From a virus, in the IMG/VR virus record IMGVR_UViG_3300037088_000255, positions 1 through 45,221 of that record: a stretch of DNA of 45,221 nt. One strand, given 5' to 3'. A program made the translations under genes and the position numbers. Position 1 is the stretch's first letter. Each line of letters begins with the position of its first letter. Shown here in pieces: positions 7,645-15,213 of this stretch. The notes under the pieces were generated by a model. The model was not told the DNA's origin, searched no databases, and worked only from the letters and a program-made list of their open reading frames with translations.

Positions 7645-8922
7645 ATGAAATTCAAGGTGCAGGTTGTCGATCTGAATCAAGCTCTTGAGGTGGCCTCGAT
7701 CGTGACTCCGAAGTCCTTGAAGGGCAAAGCAGGAGACGCAGGGAAGTTCTACCTCTTTTCCGTTCTAGGTGGGGAGTGCTTCGTCTACTCGGCTGGCGAC
7801 ACGGAGCTTTACTCTCGTGCAAGACTTTCGGTCGAAGAGGTCGAGGGCGAGGGGGTGTTCCTGTATCCGGCGAATCAGATCAACGCCATGCAGTTCGTCG
7901 ATGGTTGGATTCAGATCGAGTCCGGCAAAGATGACGGCACGGATCGGTATTGGGTTCGCTTCGAATGCGAGGACGGGTCCAACGGCGAGCAGACGACGAT
8001 CAGTCCGGAGTCCACGCAGTCCTTCGCCAAGGACTTCGAGGATGCCAAGAAGCTGCCCTTCCATGAGTACCCCGCTGCCCTCTTGCGTGAGGGATTCAGC
8101 TTGGTCAGGGGCTATCTGCCGGATACGGACAAGAAGCACCTCAACACCGCCCAGCTTTTCGACAAGTCCAGGGAGAAGTGGGCGGACGGCAACGGCAGTC
8201 TCATCGGGGCAGACGGCACCGCGACGTGCTGCTTCTACAGCAAGCAGTTGGAGGACAAGGGCTTGGGCGTTCACTCCAGCAACCTGTCCTACGTCCTGAC
8301 CTTCCTCTCCAAGTGTACGGGCAACGTTCGTGTTTACACGGGCGTACGAGCGGTGTTCGCCGAGACCGAGGACGGCTCTCGGGTTCTCGGTTGGGTCCAC
8401 CGCTGCGAGAACTACGACATCTTCCGGTACTACCCGGCCGACTGGGACAAGTTCATCCTTTGTTGCGAGAGGGACATCCTGATCAAGGCCCTGAAGTTCG
8501 TGAAGGCATCCCTGGAAGGGGAGAAGAACGACAAGGTCAGAGTCGCCTACGACCACCAAGCCAAGACGATCGTGTTCCGGGTGAGTCAGTCCTCGTCGCC
8601 GAAACCGGTCTCCAGCCGGCCGATCAGCGTCACCCCGATCGAGTTGGCTGAGGAAAAGGCAGGGGGCCTGGGGACCTCGACCGACTTCGCGGTCAACACG
8701 AGCATCGAGTACCTTTTGAACCTGCTTGTGCCCATGAAGAGCCCCAAGATTTTCCTTCGAGTCGCTCCGATTCCAGCCCGAGAAGGCCGCAAGGAAGGGG
8801 CGTACTTCCGCGTCGTCGAGGAGTACATGATCGACTCCAAGGGCAAGGTCGTGATCGCTCGTGAAGGTCAGGACGAACCATTCCAATGCAAAGTCACTCG
8901 GTTCATGATCTCGAAGGTATAG
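7645..8922 (+). CDS. DNA polymerase sliding clamp, DnaN-like
   Basis: A 425-residue protein starting at ATG 7645 after a strong AGAGGAGAG. It opens MKFKVQVVDLNQALEVAS, like bacterial beta clamps. A strand pair around FVYSAGDTELYSRARLSVEE and FLYPANQINAMQFVDG, with IQIES, matches the first DnaN domain (ligand for polymerase tethering). The C-terminus FRVVEEYMIDS through RFMISKV resembles the final beta strand of DnaN, which usually ends YVVMPMRL. It is about 60 residues longer than bacterial DnaN (about 366), with extra loops in the first and third domains. It would encircle DNA and tether polymerase and, by analogy to T4 gp45, could also serve late transcription. A DnaX-like loader gene lies 3 kb downstream. 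Confidence 0.7.
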   Translation: MKFKVQVVDLNQALEVASIVTPKSLKGKAGDAGKFYLFSVLGGECFVYSAGDTELYSRARLSVEEVEGEGVFLYPANQINAMQFVDGWIQIESGKDDGTDRYWVRFECEDGSNGEQTTISPESTQSFAKDFEDAKKLPFHEYPAALLREGFSLVRGYLPDTDKKHLNTAQLFDKSREKWADGNGSLIGADGTATCCFYSKQLEDKGLGVHSSNLSYVLTFLSKCTGNVRVYTGVRAVFAETEDGSRVLGWVHRCENYDIFRYYPADWDKFILCCERDILIKALKFVKASLEGEKNDKVRVAYDHQAKTIVFRVSQSSSPKPVSSRPISVTPIELAEEKAGGLGTSTDFAVNTSIEYLLNLLVPMKSPKIFLRVAPIPAREGRKEGAYFRVVEEYMIDSKGKVVIAREGQDEPFQCKVTRFMISKV

Positions 8923-9569
8923 ATTCTCGCGTTCGATCCCTCGGCCAGAAGGCCACGAGATTCGTGACACTTCGAGACCGATTGGCAAACGACCTCGCGA
9001 GCAAAGAACGCGAGATCATCGAACTCGGGGCTCAAGTCGAGAAGCTGACGAAGGTCCTGGAATTGTTCCGGGTCCTCATGGACCTGCTCGTCATCAAGCA
9101 GGTCCGGTCGGTCGAAAGCGTCGTGACGCAAGGTTTGAAGACCATCTTCTCGGACCTGGACTTGAGCTTCGAGGCCGAGGTCGGCCCGAAGTACAACAAG
9201 ATCGCCGTCGATTTCTTCATCCGACAAGGACCGAAGGACAGCCTGACCTCACACCGAGGCAAGCCACTTGACTCGTTTGGCGGAGGGCCGTCGAGCGTAG
9301 CCTCTCTGGCCCTTCGCGTCCTCACGGTGCTCCGGTTGAAGCTCTGGCCAATACTCGTGCTCGACGAGGCCCTTGGAGCCGTTTCGGACGAATACACGGA
9401 TCAGACGGGGCAATTCTTGCGGGCACTAAGTGACAAGATCGGTGTGGACTTGTTGCTCGTCACGCACAAACCAGCTTTCCTTGACCATGCCCATCAGGCA
9501 TACAGGTGTGCGGAAGAAGTTGGCAGTGACGGGACGACCCGTTGGCTGACTCTCAGGAGTATCCGATGA
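8886..9569 (+). CDS. Rad50/SbcC-like ATPase, separately encoded C-terminal half
   Basis: 227 residues. The first 100 are coiled-coil helix (RDRLANDLASKEREIIELGA and on), then an ABC/SMC signature, DSFGGGPSSVASLAL (about residue 129-143), Walker B PILVLDEALGAVSDE (about 155-169, including the D-loop) and an H-loop LLLVTH (about 190-195). No Walker A is present, so it cannot bind and hydrolyse ATP as a complete ABC unit alone. It supplies exactly what the 4188-5432 protein lacks. The start ATG 8886 lies 37 bases inside the clamp gene, and the stop overlaps the next ATG (ATGA). Small C-terminal SMC-like ATPase proteins with an SxGGG signature occur in other phages as I recall, so the split itself may have precedents. 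Confidence 0.83.
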   Translation: MQSHSVHDLEGIDSRVRSLGQKATRFVTLRDRLANDLASKEREIIELGAQVEKLTKVLELFRVLMDLLVIKQVRSVESVVTQGLKTIFSDLDLSFEAEVGPKYNKIAVDFFIRQGPKDSLTSHRGKPLDSFGGGPSSVASLALRVLTVLRLKLWPILVLDEALGAVSDEYTDQTGQFLRALSDKIGVDLLLVTHKPAFLDHAHQAYRCAEEVGSDGTTRWLTLRSIR

Positions 9570-10102
9570 GGCAAGACTCTGAGATCCGAGATCGGGTTCG
9601 TGGCATCCTTGTCGAGGAGTTGGACCGTCGTGTGGCCGAGGCCGCTCGACGCACGCCCACCAACTGCATCCACAACCTCAGGCAGCCGCTTGATGTACGC
9701 AAGACGATCGATGGTGAGCCGAACCCCCACTACAACACGATGAGCCCTTCGCAGAGCATCGGCCTCTGCATGCTTGGCGCTGAGAATCCCGAGGAGTGGA
9801 AGGGGGATGTCTGCGAGGATTCCGTCGATGCCCAACGGTGCCCGAACTTCGCACCCAGACTCGACAAGAACGCCGTATTGAGCGAGTTCGAATCCCAGCT
9901 TCGAAACCCCGAGTGGGTCTTGACGAACTTTCCCACCGTGGCCGCGTTGATCTGGGTGCTCAATTCAGGCCCGGAAGACCTGTCCCTCCCCTGGTGGAAG
10001 CGCCTGCTCTACTACTTCTTGAAGATCAATGTCGAGCCGTTGCAGACACGAGCAAACCCGTTGGCGTTCTTGCCGCGTTCGGAGGGGGGACATGATCCTT
10101 GA
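9566..10102 (+). CDS. Conserved-looking cysteine protein of unknown function
   Basis: 178 residues from ATG 9566, preceded by CAGGAG and overlapping the previous TGA (ATGA). Four cysteines stand out: NCIHN, IGLCMLGAENPEEW, GDVCEDSVDAQRCPNF. Their spacing suggests a metal site (zinc or Fe-S), but I cannot match it to a named fold. The C-terminal half is hydrophobic and aromatic (SLPWWKRLLYYFLKIN), with no clear membrane helix. Co-transcription with the Rad50-like half and the primase suggests a role in DNA metabolism. A possible partner for the zinc-less primase two genes on is speculative. Confidence 0.7.
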   Translation: MRQDSEIRDRVRGILVEELDRRVAEAARRTPTNCIHNLRQPLDVRKTIDGEPNPHYNTMSPSQSIGLCMLGAENPEEWKGDVCEDSVDAQRCPNFAPRLDKNAVLSEFESQLRNPEWVLTNFPTVAALIWVLNSGPEDLSLPWWKRLLYYFLKINVEPLQTRANPLAFLPRSEGGHDP

Positions 10103-10697
10103 GCGTCTTCTCGTCACCGAACGACTGAGACGTAGGTCCACGCAGTCTGGGGGTTTTGCCGTCCCGGGTTTGCAGGAGCGTCCGGGAGACCCGAAAGAGG
10201 GACCGTTCGTGGCCACGAACATGCGGGGAGGGATACTCCTGACCCGGCCTTCGAGAGAAGGGTGTGTGCGGTACGGCTTCTCGGATGTCCCCCTGGAGCA
10301 AGAGGACCAGTTTTTTCTCAAGCTGCTCGACATGTTGTGGCTGCTGTCTGAAAACCAGGGCTGGACCAACCGGTGTGACTCCATACCTCAGGCATACAAT
10401 CGGATGGGGCAGTCCGGGTACTCCCCCCGGGCGTTGGTGATCCCCTACCCGCTTTTGCAGGAAGCCAGTGGGTCGATGCTGTCTCCTTCCGAGGCAGCCA
10501 ACATGATGAAGCTGCATGGGTATGTGGCCCAGTCGCAGGGGATGGACATCCTGGTTGCGGATATCCCTGCTGGTCACGCCCTTCTTGTCACATCGCCGCC
10601 CCTCGTTGGGTTCTACACGAGGATGGACAACCACCTCGGGATACTCCTTCAACGGGCGAACCAGACTTTGATGATGGTACGCCATGCCGTGGATTGA
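10092..10697 (+). CDS. Unknown protein between cysteine protein and primase
   Basis: 201 residues from ATG 10092, chosen because a very strong GGAGGGGGG sits directly before it; the frame runs open further upstream inside the preceding gene. The sequence is mixed alpha/beta with a C-terminal segment ending in YTRMDNHLGILLQRANQTLM. I recognise no catalytic motif. It overlaps its neighbours by 11 bases upstream and 14 bases downstream, so it belongs to the same tightly packed operon as the primase. A capsid-like beta fold was considered for the C-terminus but cannot be supported. Confidence 0.65.
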   Translation: MILERLLVTERLRRRSTQSGGFAVPGLQERPGDPKEGPFVATNMRGGILLTRPSREGCVRYGFSDVPLEQEDQFFLKLLDMLWLLSENQGWTNRCDSIPQAYNRMGQSGYSPRALVIPYPLLQEASGSMLSPSEAANMMKLHGYVAQSQGMDILVADIPAGHALLVTSPPLVGFYTRMDNHLGILLQRANQTLMMVRHAVD

Positions 10698-11379
10698 CCA
10701 GCTTGTCGAGTACGCTGAAGGTCGCCTGGGAGACCGAGCGCGTGAGGCCCTGTGGATGCGTGGGGTCACCGACGAGCAGGTCCTGCTCTACCATTTGGGC
10801 TATCTGAACAGCGACCTGCCGGATCTCGACTACCCCAAGGATTTCCTTGAATGGTCCGATAACGGCAAGACGCTCGACGATGTGTTCGTGCTCCCGCTCA
10901 CGACCGTCCTCGGGCAGGTCAAAGGACTCCAGTTCCGGCACGTTGAAAGAACCCGTGCGGGATATAGGGACTTTATTCCCTATGACCAAGAGCCGGTCTA
11001 CTTCGGACTGGGGCAGGCAATGCCCCATGTTTGGCGGACGGGCGAGGTCTTTTTGGTCGAAGGGGGCTTTGACCTTTTCCCCATTCAGAGGGTTCGCCCT
11101 CAGGTGGTTGCTACACTGACAGCAAGGCTCACGGGTCAGTTCGCTCAACTCTTGTATCGTATTGCTGGTTCCATTTGGTTTTGCTATGACTGGGACGACG
11201 CTGGCCGGAATGGCGTCGAGCGATTCAAGAGATCCAACTACAGTCGGCACTTCAAAGTTCACGTCATCCAACGTCCGGGTGACGCTCCTCGGGGGTCGAA
11301 GGGGCCTGTCAAAGACCCTTCCGAATTGTGGGAGTCGTGGGGGGACGATCGATTCGGTGTATTCCTAAGGCGACAGTAG
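10684..11379 (+). CDS. DnaG-type TOPRIM primase, minimal form
   Basis: 231 residues. The N-terminal part (ALWMRGVTDEQVLLYHLGYL, VFVLPLTTVLGQVKGLQFR) matches the N-terminal subdomain of the DnaG RNA polymerase core. The TOPRIM domain then shows VFLVEGGFDLFP (catalytic Glu, about residue 125) and FCYDWDDAGRNG (DxD, about 168-172), with KDPSELW after it. It would synthesise RNA primers for lagging-strand DNA synthesis. There is no zinc-binding domain at the N-terminus and no helicase-interaction domain at the C-terminus, so it is far shorter than bacterial DnaG (about 580 residues). A zinc module might be supplied by another protein. No replicative helicase is seen in the window. Confidence 0.82.
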   Translation: MPWIDQLVEYAEGRLGDRAREALWMRGVTDEQVLLYHLGYLNSDLPDLDYPKDFLEWSDNGKTLDDVFVLPLTTVLGQVKGLQFRHVERTRAGYRDFIPYDQEPVYFGLGQAMPHVWRTGEVFLVEGGFDLFPIQRVRPQVVATLTARLTGQFAQLLYRIAGSIWFCYDWDDAGRNGVERFKRSNYSRHFKVHVIQRPGDAPRGSKGPVKDPSELWESWGDDRFGVFLRRQ

Positions 11380-11402
11380 AACCCTATCTGAGAGGACTGA
11401 AC

Positions 11403-11900
11403 ATGCCCAAAATCTACGAAGAAGCAGCATCGGTATCTTCGATCGCTGGCGGCCTCATCCCCAACTACCACCCCGAACTAGCGACGGCCCGCATTCACTA
11501 CGTCTTCATCAACGAGGCGACGCAAAAGGGCGGCCACGAGGTTCTCGGAAAGGCCCGGAAACTAGCGGGCTACCAGTTGTGGGCCTTGGAAAAGGACTTC
11601 GTCGTCGAAGTCGCCCTGGACAAGTGGAACGAACTATCGGAGCCCCAACGCACGGCGTTGACCGATCACCTACTCGAACGCTGCTTCGGCGAAGAGGACG
11701 AGGAGTCGGGCGAGATGAAGTGGAAGCTTCGCGAGCCCGATGTCCAGGAGTTCTCGACCATCCTCGAACGGCACGGGGCCTGGCATGAGAGCCTTGTGGG
11801 GTTCGTCACGATCGCCCATTCGCTCAACATCGACGAGATTGCCGAGGAAGAGACCGGAGTCGCCGCTACCACGTCGGTACAGACAACCGAGCCCGGCTGA
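11403..11900 (+). CDS. Phage metallopeptidase-like protein with altered active site
   Basis: 165 residues from ATG 11403, behind AGAGGA. The layout matches the family of putative phage zincin-like metallopeptidases: NYHPELATARIHYVF, then KDFVVEVALDKWNEL, then a helix RTALTDHLLERCF where the family normally carries an H-E-x-x-H type zinc site (often DHELCH). Here the helix reads D-H-L-L-E-R, so the Glu and second His are not in place. The C-terminus EPDVQEFSTILERHGAW is also family-like. It may be an inactive relative kept for binding, or the motif may have shifted. Role unknown; it lies between primase and clamp-loader genes. Confidence 0.65.
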   Translation: MPKIYEEAASVSSIAGGLIPNYHPELATARIHYVFINEATQKGGHEVLGKARKLAGYQLWALEKDFVVEVALDKWNELSEPQRTALTDHLLERCFGEEDEESGEMKWKLREPDVQEFSTILERHGAWHESLVGFVTIAHSLNIDEIAEEETGVAATTSVQTTEPG

Positions 11901-11903
11901 GCC

Positions 11904-13340
11904 GTGTGGGACATCCGATACCGCCCACTCCGTTTTTCGGACGTGCTGGGCCAGCAAGGCGCTGTCAAGGTACTCAAGGCCAGGCTTCTCAAGAAGACGG
12001 CCCTCGAAACGTCGTACATCTTTGCTGGCGGCCACGGCTGCGGCAAGACGACCCTTGCACGTATTTTGGCCAGGGCTTTGCTCTGCACGGCCTTGACCAA
12101 CGAGGGGGAGCCCTGTAACGAATGCGATAACTGTCGTGAGATCCTGTCCGAGACCTCCGATGCTTTCGTAGAGCAGGATGCCGCAAGTAACGGCACCATC
12201 GACAACATCCGAGAGATTGTCCACAAGCTCTCTTTCTTGGTCTATGGGGCTCCCAAACGGGTCTACCTGTTCGACGAAGCCCACCGGATGAGCAAGGACG
12301 CTCAAGACGTTCTCTTGAAGCCGATGGAGGACAAGCATCTCGTTTGCCTGCTTTGCACGACCGAGCCTGAGAAGATCCGCAACGCCATCCGTAGTCGGTG
12401 CGAGGAGTACGCGATCGGCAAGATCACTCGGGAAGACATCTTCGCTCGCATGAAGTGGATGCTCGAACAGGAGAAGGTCACGTACGAGGAAGATGCCGTA
12501 TTGACGGTCATCGACCATTCGGGGGGTCACGTACGTGACGTGATGAACAAGCTGGAGATGGTGGCCCAACTAGGTCCCGTAACCTCCGAAGCCGTCCGTG
12601 ACCAACTGAACCTGTCGGTCATCTCGACCTACTACGACGTGCTTCTGTCCTTGGGAGACCCGGCAAAATCGGTGGCCTTGATCGAACAGGCGTGCGATCG
12701 GGTCGGTGCCGATGAGGCGGCCTCGGGGCTTGCTGAAGCCGCGATGAACTCGTACCGCCTGGCTCACAACATGTTCGCCGACTTCGTGTACGTGGATCGC
12801 GATCGGGCCAAGCGGCTTTACGAGACGCACGGGGACGGCGTCACCAGGCTCGCCGAGCACTTCCTGGGCTCGCGTTCGACCAAGATCGGCCTCATCTGCG
12901 ATGTCCTGGCGTGTGCTTCGGGTGTGCCCGTTCGTCAGGTGGAGCCCCCGAGAGTAGCTCCGCAAGTGGCAGTTGCGGCTCTCCCGACGGCTCCTGTGCC
13001 CGTTCAGCCAGTAGTCGTGGCCTCGGGGCCGGCACCGGCTCCGGTGCCTCCCAAGCCCGCTCAGGGAACGACAACGCCTCCTCCGGCGTCCAACGGCAAT
13101 ATGCGTCCTGACGGCATCGGGGCACCGGGGACCAGCGACATCTACGCTCTCACCAAGAACGATCCCAAGGCGGTACCGCTTGAGCACCCTCGTGGGTACG
13201 ACCTTCGGAACCAGCCTATTGCCTTGGCAAAGAACGTGTCGAGCGAGGCGTCTTCCAGGGCGGTGGACTTCGGGCACCTCACTGCCGATCAATGGCGAGT
13301 CGAATTCGAATTGCTCGGTCTAGGGCAACGTCCGTCGTAA
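11904..13340 (+). CDS. DnaX-like clamp-loader ATPase
   Basis: 478 residues from GTG 11904, three bases after the previous stop. The start reads WDIRYRPLRFSDVLGQ, as in bacterial DnaX. Walker A is GGHGCGKTT (about residue 42-50). A four-cysteine zinc module follows (one Cys in LLCTAL, then CNECDNC). Walker B/sensor is VYLFDEAHRM (about 120), and IRSRCEEY supplies the SRC arginine-finger motif (about 163). After about residue 330 the sequence becomes a Pro/Ala/Val linker (pro-rich, about 345-400) and an unrelated tail. It would load the DnaN-like clamp encoded at 7645. No delta or delta-prime gene is visible, so it either works as a homo-oligomer, uses host subunits, or the partners lie outside the window. 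Confidence 0.92.
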   Translation: MWDIRYRPLRFSDVLGQQGAVKVLKARLLKKTALETSYIFAGGHGCGKTTLARILARALLCTALTNEGEPCNECDNCREILSETSDAFVEQDAASNGTIDNIREIVHKLSFLVYGAPKRVYLFDEAHRMSKDAQDVLLKPMEDKHLVCLLCTTEPEKIRNAIRSRCEEYAIGKITREDIFARMKWMLEQEKVTYEEDAVLTVIDHSGGHVRDVMNKLEMVAQLGPVTSEAVRDQLNLSVISTYYDVLLSLGDPAKSVALIEQACDRVGADEAASGLAEAAMNSYRLAHNMFADFVYVDRDRAKRLYETHGDGVTRLAEHFLGSRSTKIGLICDVLACASGVPVRQVEPPRVAPQVAVAALPTAPVPVQPVVVASGPAPAPVPPKPAQGTTTPPPASNGNMRPDGIGAPGTSDIYALTKNDPKAVPLEHPRGYDLRNQPIALAKNVSSEASSRAVDFGHLTADQWRVEFELLGLGQRPS

Positions 13341-13350
13341 AGGCTTCTAC

Positions 13351-15213
13351 GTGCAGAAACCAGGTAAATGGGTAGTGTTGGAGTTGAACTCTCGAAGCGA
13401 GGGTGAAGATCCGGATACTGTTTGCCAGTCGATCCGCTCGACCATCAAAGGTGCCGAGGTCTTCATCCCGGCCGCTGTGACGCAGGTTGGAGGGGATCGA
13501 GTCGTTCACTACTTGGTTGATGGCTACGCTTTCATACGGCAGATAGAGCCGGACTCGACGTACCTGAAACTAGAGAATTCTCGGTACATCCAGAGCGTGC
13601 TTTTCGTTCCCGAGACGCAGGGAAATAGGCGTCAGCTTGCGACGGTCACGGACAAAGACATCGCCAAGATGCGAGGCCAGATCGAGAATGAAATCGATCA
13701 GGGCATCGGCGTTGGTGACGTGGTCCGTATCACGAGCGGTGCGTACCGGAACATGGACGCCACCGTCATCGAGGAAATTCCCGAGCAGGGGATGGTACAG
13801 GTCTTCGTGAGGCTCAGGTCCAAGCAGAGCCTGATCACGTTGCCCCGGTCATTCCTCTACGTCGTCGATCGAGCCCCACTTTCACCCGTTTTCACCCGGC
13901 TCTTTGCTCTCAAGACGTGGGTCAAGGCAGCCCGGCCTATCCTACGGTGGCCCGACAACGGGTTCGATCAAATCCGCAAAACGTACCGTTTGTTCGAGCG
14001 GCACTCAGCGTGGCTGGCAAAGGGTAGGAGACTGAAGGCATTCATCAGTCTCAGTGAGGGCGTCTACGACAACCAGATGTCCGAGATTCGGACTCGGTTC
14101 AAGACCCTCAAGGTTCTGAACAATTTGACGAACCGGTTCGAGCTTCTCTGGCCATTCGTTGCCTTCTACTACGACCACGTAGACGAAAAGCGGCTCTCCG
14201 AGTTGACCGAACGGTTGCTCCGGCTCGCCTGGTTCGATGATTTCCAACACCGGCTTCAGACGACAGCCAATGACATCGAGACCCTTAGCCAGGACCTGGC
14301 TAAGTTTGAAGACGGGGATGAAGAAATGTACCAGAACGTGTTGATTGATGGCCACAATTTGGCATTCCGTTGTCTTCATGCTCCGGGCATGGCCGAACTC
14401 TGTGACTCCAAGGGGCGTCGCACGGGGATGATCCTTGGGTTCCTGAGAAGCTTGGGTATGTTCAAGAAACGTTACCCGGGTTCGAACGTCTATGTGACAT
14501 GGGACGGTTGTTCCAAGCGTCGGAAGAGCAAATTTGGCGACTACAAAGCGAACCGACCAAGGCCGGTTGGCCCCATTCCCGATGACGATCCGGTTTTTGC
14601 TCAGATCCAGTTTTTAATGACTATTCTCCCCCAACTCAGTGTTCGACAGGCCGTCAATCCGCTCGAAGAGGCGGACGACATCCTTGCCGCTTTGGTTTGG
14701 GGGCAGCTAAAAGGTCAAAAGAACTTGATCTTTTCCTCTGACCGTGACCTACTACAACTCGTATCGGAGACGACGCATGTCCTGGCTCCGGGTGCGGGAA
14801 CCAGGAAAGAGATACTGTTCGACCTAGCGGAGGTCGAAAGCGACTACGGGGTCACGCCATCCAAAATGGTTCAGCTTCGTGCTCTATACGGGGACTCTTC
14901 CGACAACATCCCAGGGGTGCCTCGGGTACCCAAGAAGGTCCTTCGTGCTTTGCTCCAGGCCCACGGGTCGATCGACGGTATCTACATGTCGGGCCTCACA
15001 GGTCTCACCAAGGGCCAGTACGAACGCTTGCGTTCTGCTGAACCTCAGGTAAGACTGAACGTCGAACTAATGTCCCTTGCGGACGTTGATGTCTCCGTAC
15101 GAGATCCAGATATAGATGCAGAAGGTGCAGCGGGCCGGCTTCGTGAACTAGAAGTCAACCCGGACCCGATTCTGGAGAGCTTCTTCGGAAGCACGAAGGC
15201 ATTGAGCCTATGA
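13351..15213 (+). CDS. NusG (NGN+KOW) fused to 5'-3' flap exonuclease
   Basis: A single 620-residue frame from GTG 13351 (AAAGG seven bases upstream). Residues 1-175 read as a complete NusG: KWVVLELNSRSE, EVFIPAAV, HYLVDGYAFIRQ, VTDKDIAKM, then a KOW domain GIGVGDVVRITSGAYRNM (about 118-135) through LPRSFLYVVD. NusG binds the RNA polymerase clamp and modulates pausing and termination. Residues about 175-325 are helical and unrecognised. Residues about 328-620 are a FEN/T4 RNase H-type nuclease: VLIDGHNLAFR, VTWDGCSKRR, EEADDILAAL, FSSDRDLLQL and GDSSDNIPGVP (helix-three-turn-helix), with all main acidic residues present. It would remove RNA primers and flaps. An ATG at 14326 could make the nuclease alone. 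The stop overlaps the sigma-like gene (ATGA). Confidence 0.88.
   Translation: MQKPGKWVVLELNSRSEGEDPDTVCQSIRSTIKGAEVFIPAAVTQVGGDRVVHYLVDGYAFIRQIEPDSTYLKLENSRYIQSVLFVPETQGNRRQLATVTDKDIAKMRGQIENEIDQGIGVGDVVRITSGAYRNMDATVIEEIPEQGMVQVFVRLRSKQSLITLPRSFLYVVDRAPLSPVFTRLFALKTWVKAARPILRWPDNGFDQIRKTYRLFERHSAWLAKGRRLKAFISLSEGVYDNQMSEIRTRFKTLKVLNNLTNRFELLWPFVAFYYDHVDEKRLSELTERLLRLAWFDDFQHRLQTTANDIETLSQDLAKFEDGDEEMYQNVLIDGHNLAFRCLHAPGMAELCDSKGRRTGMILGFLRSLGMFKKRYPGSNVYVTWDGCSKRRKSKFGDYKANRPRPVGPIPDDDPVFAQIQFLMTILPQLSVRQAVNPLEEADDILAALVWGQLKGQKNLIFSSDRDLLQLVSETTHVLAPGAGTRKEILFDLAEVESDYGVTPSKMVQLRALYGDSSDNIPGVPRVPKKVLRALLQAHGSIDGIYMSGLTGLTKGQYERLRSAEPQVRLNVELMSLADVDVSVRDPDIDAEGAAGRLRELEVNPDPILESFFGSTKALSL

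Noticed and set aside
7765-8988. Minus-strand open frame of 407 codons
   Set aside because: Lies opposite the sliding-clamp gene; caused by codon bias of the sense gene. All supported genes are on the + strand.
10092-10697. Capsid-like reading of the C-terminus of the unknown protein before the primase
   Set aside because: Only vague similarity, and the gene is embedded in replication genes; left as unknown.
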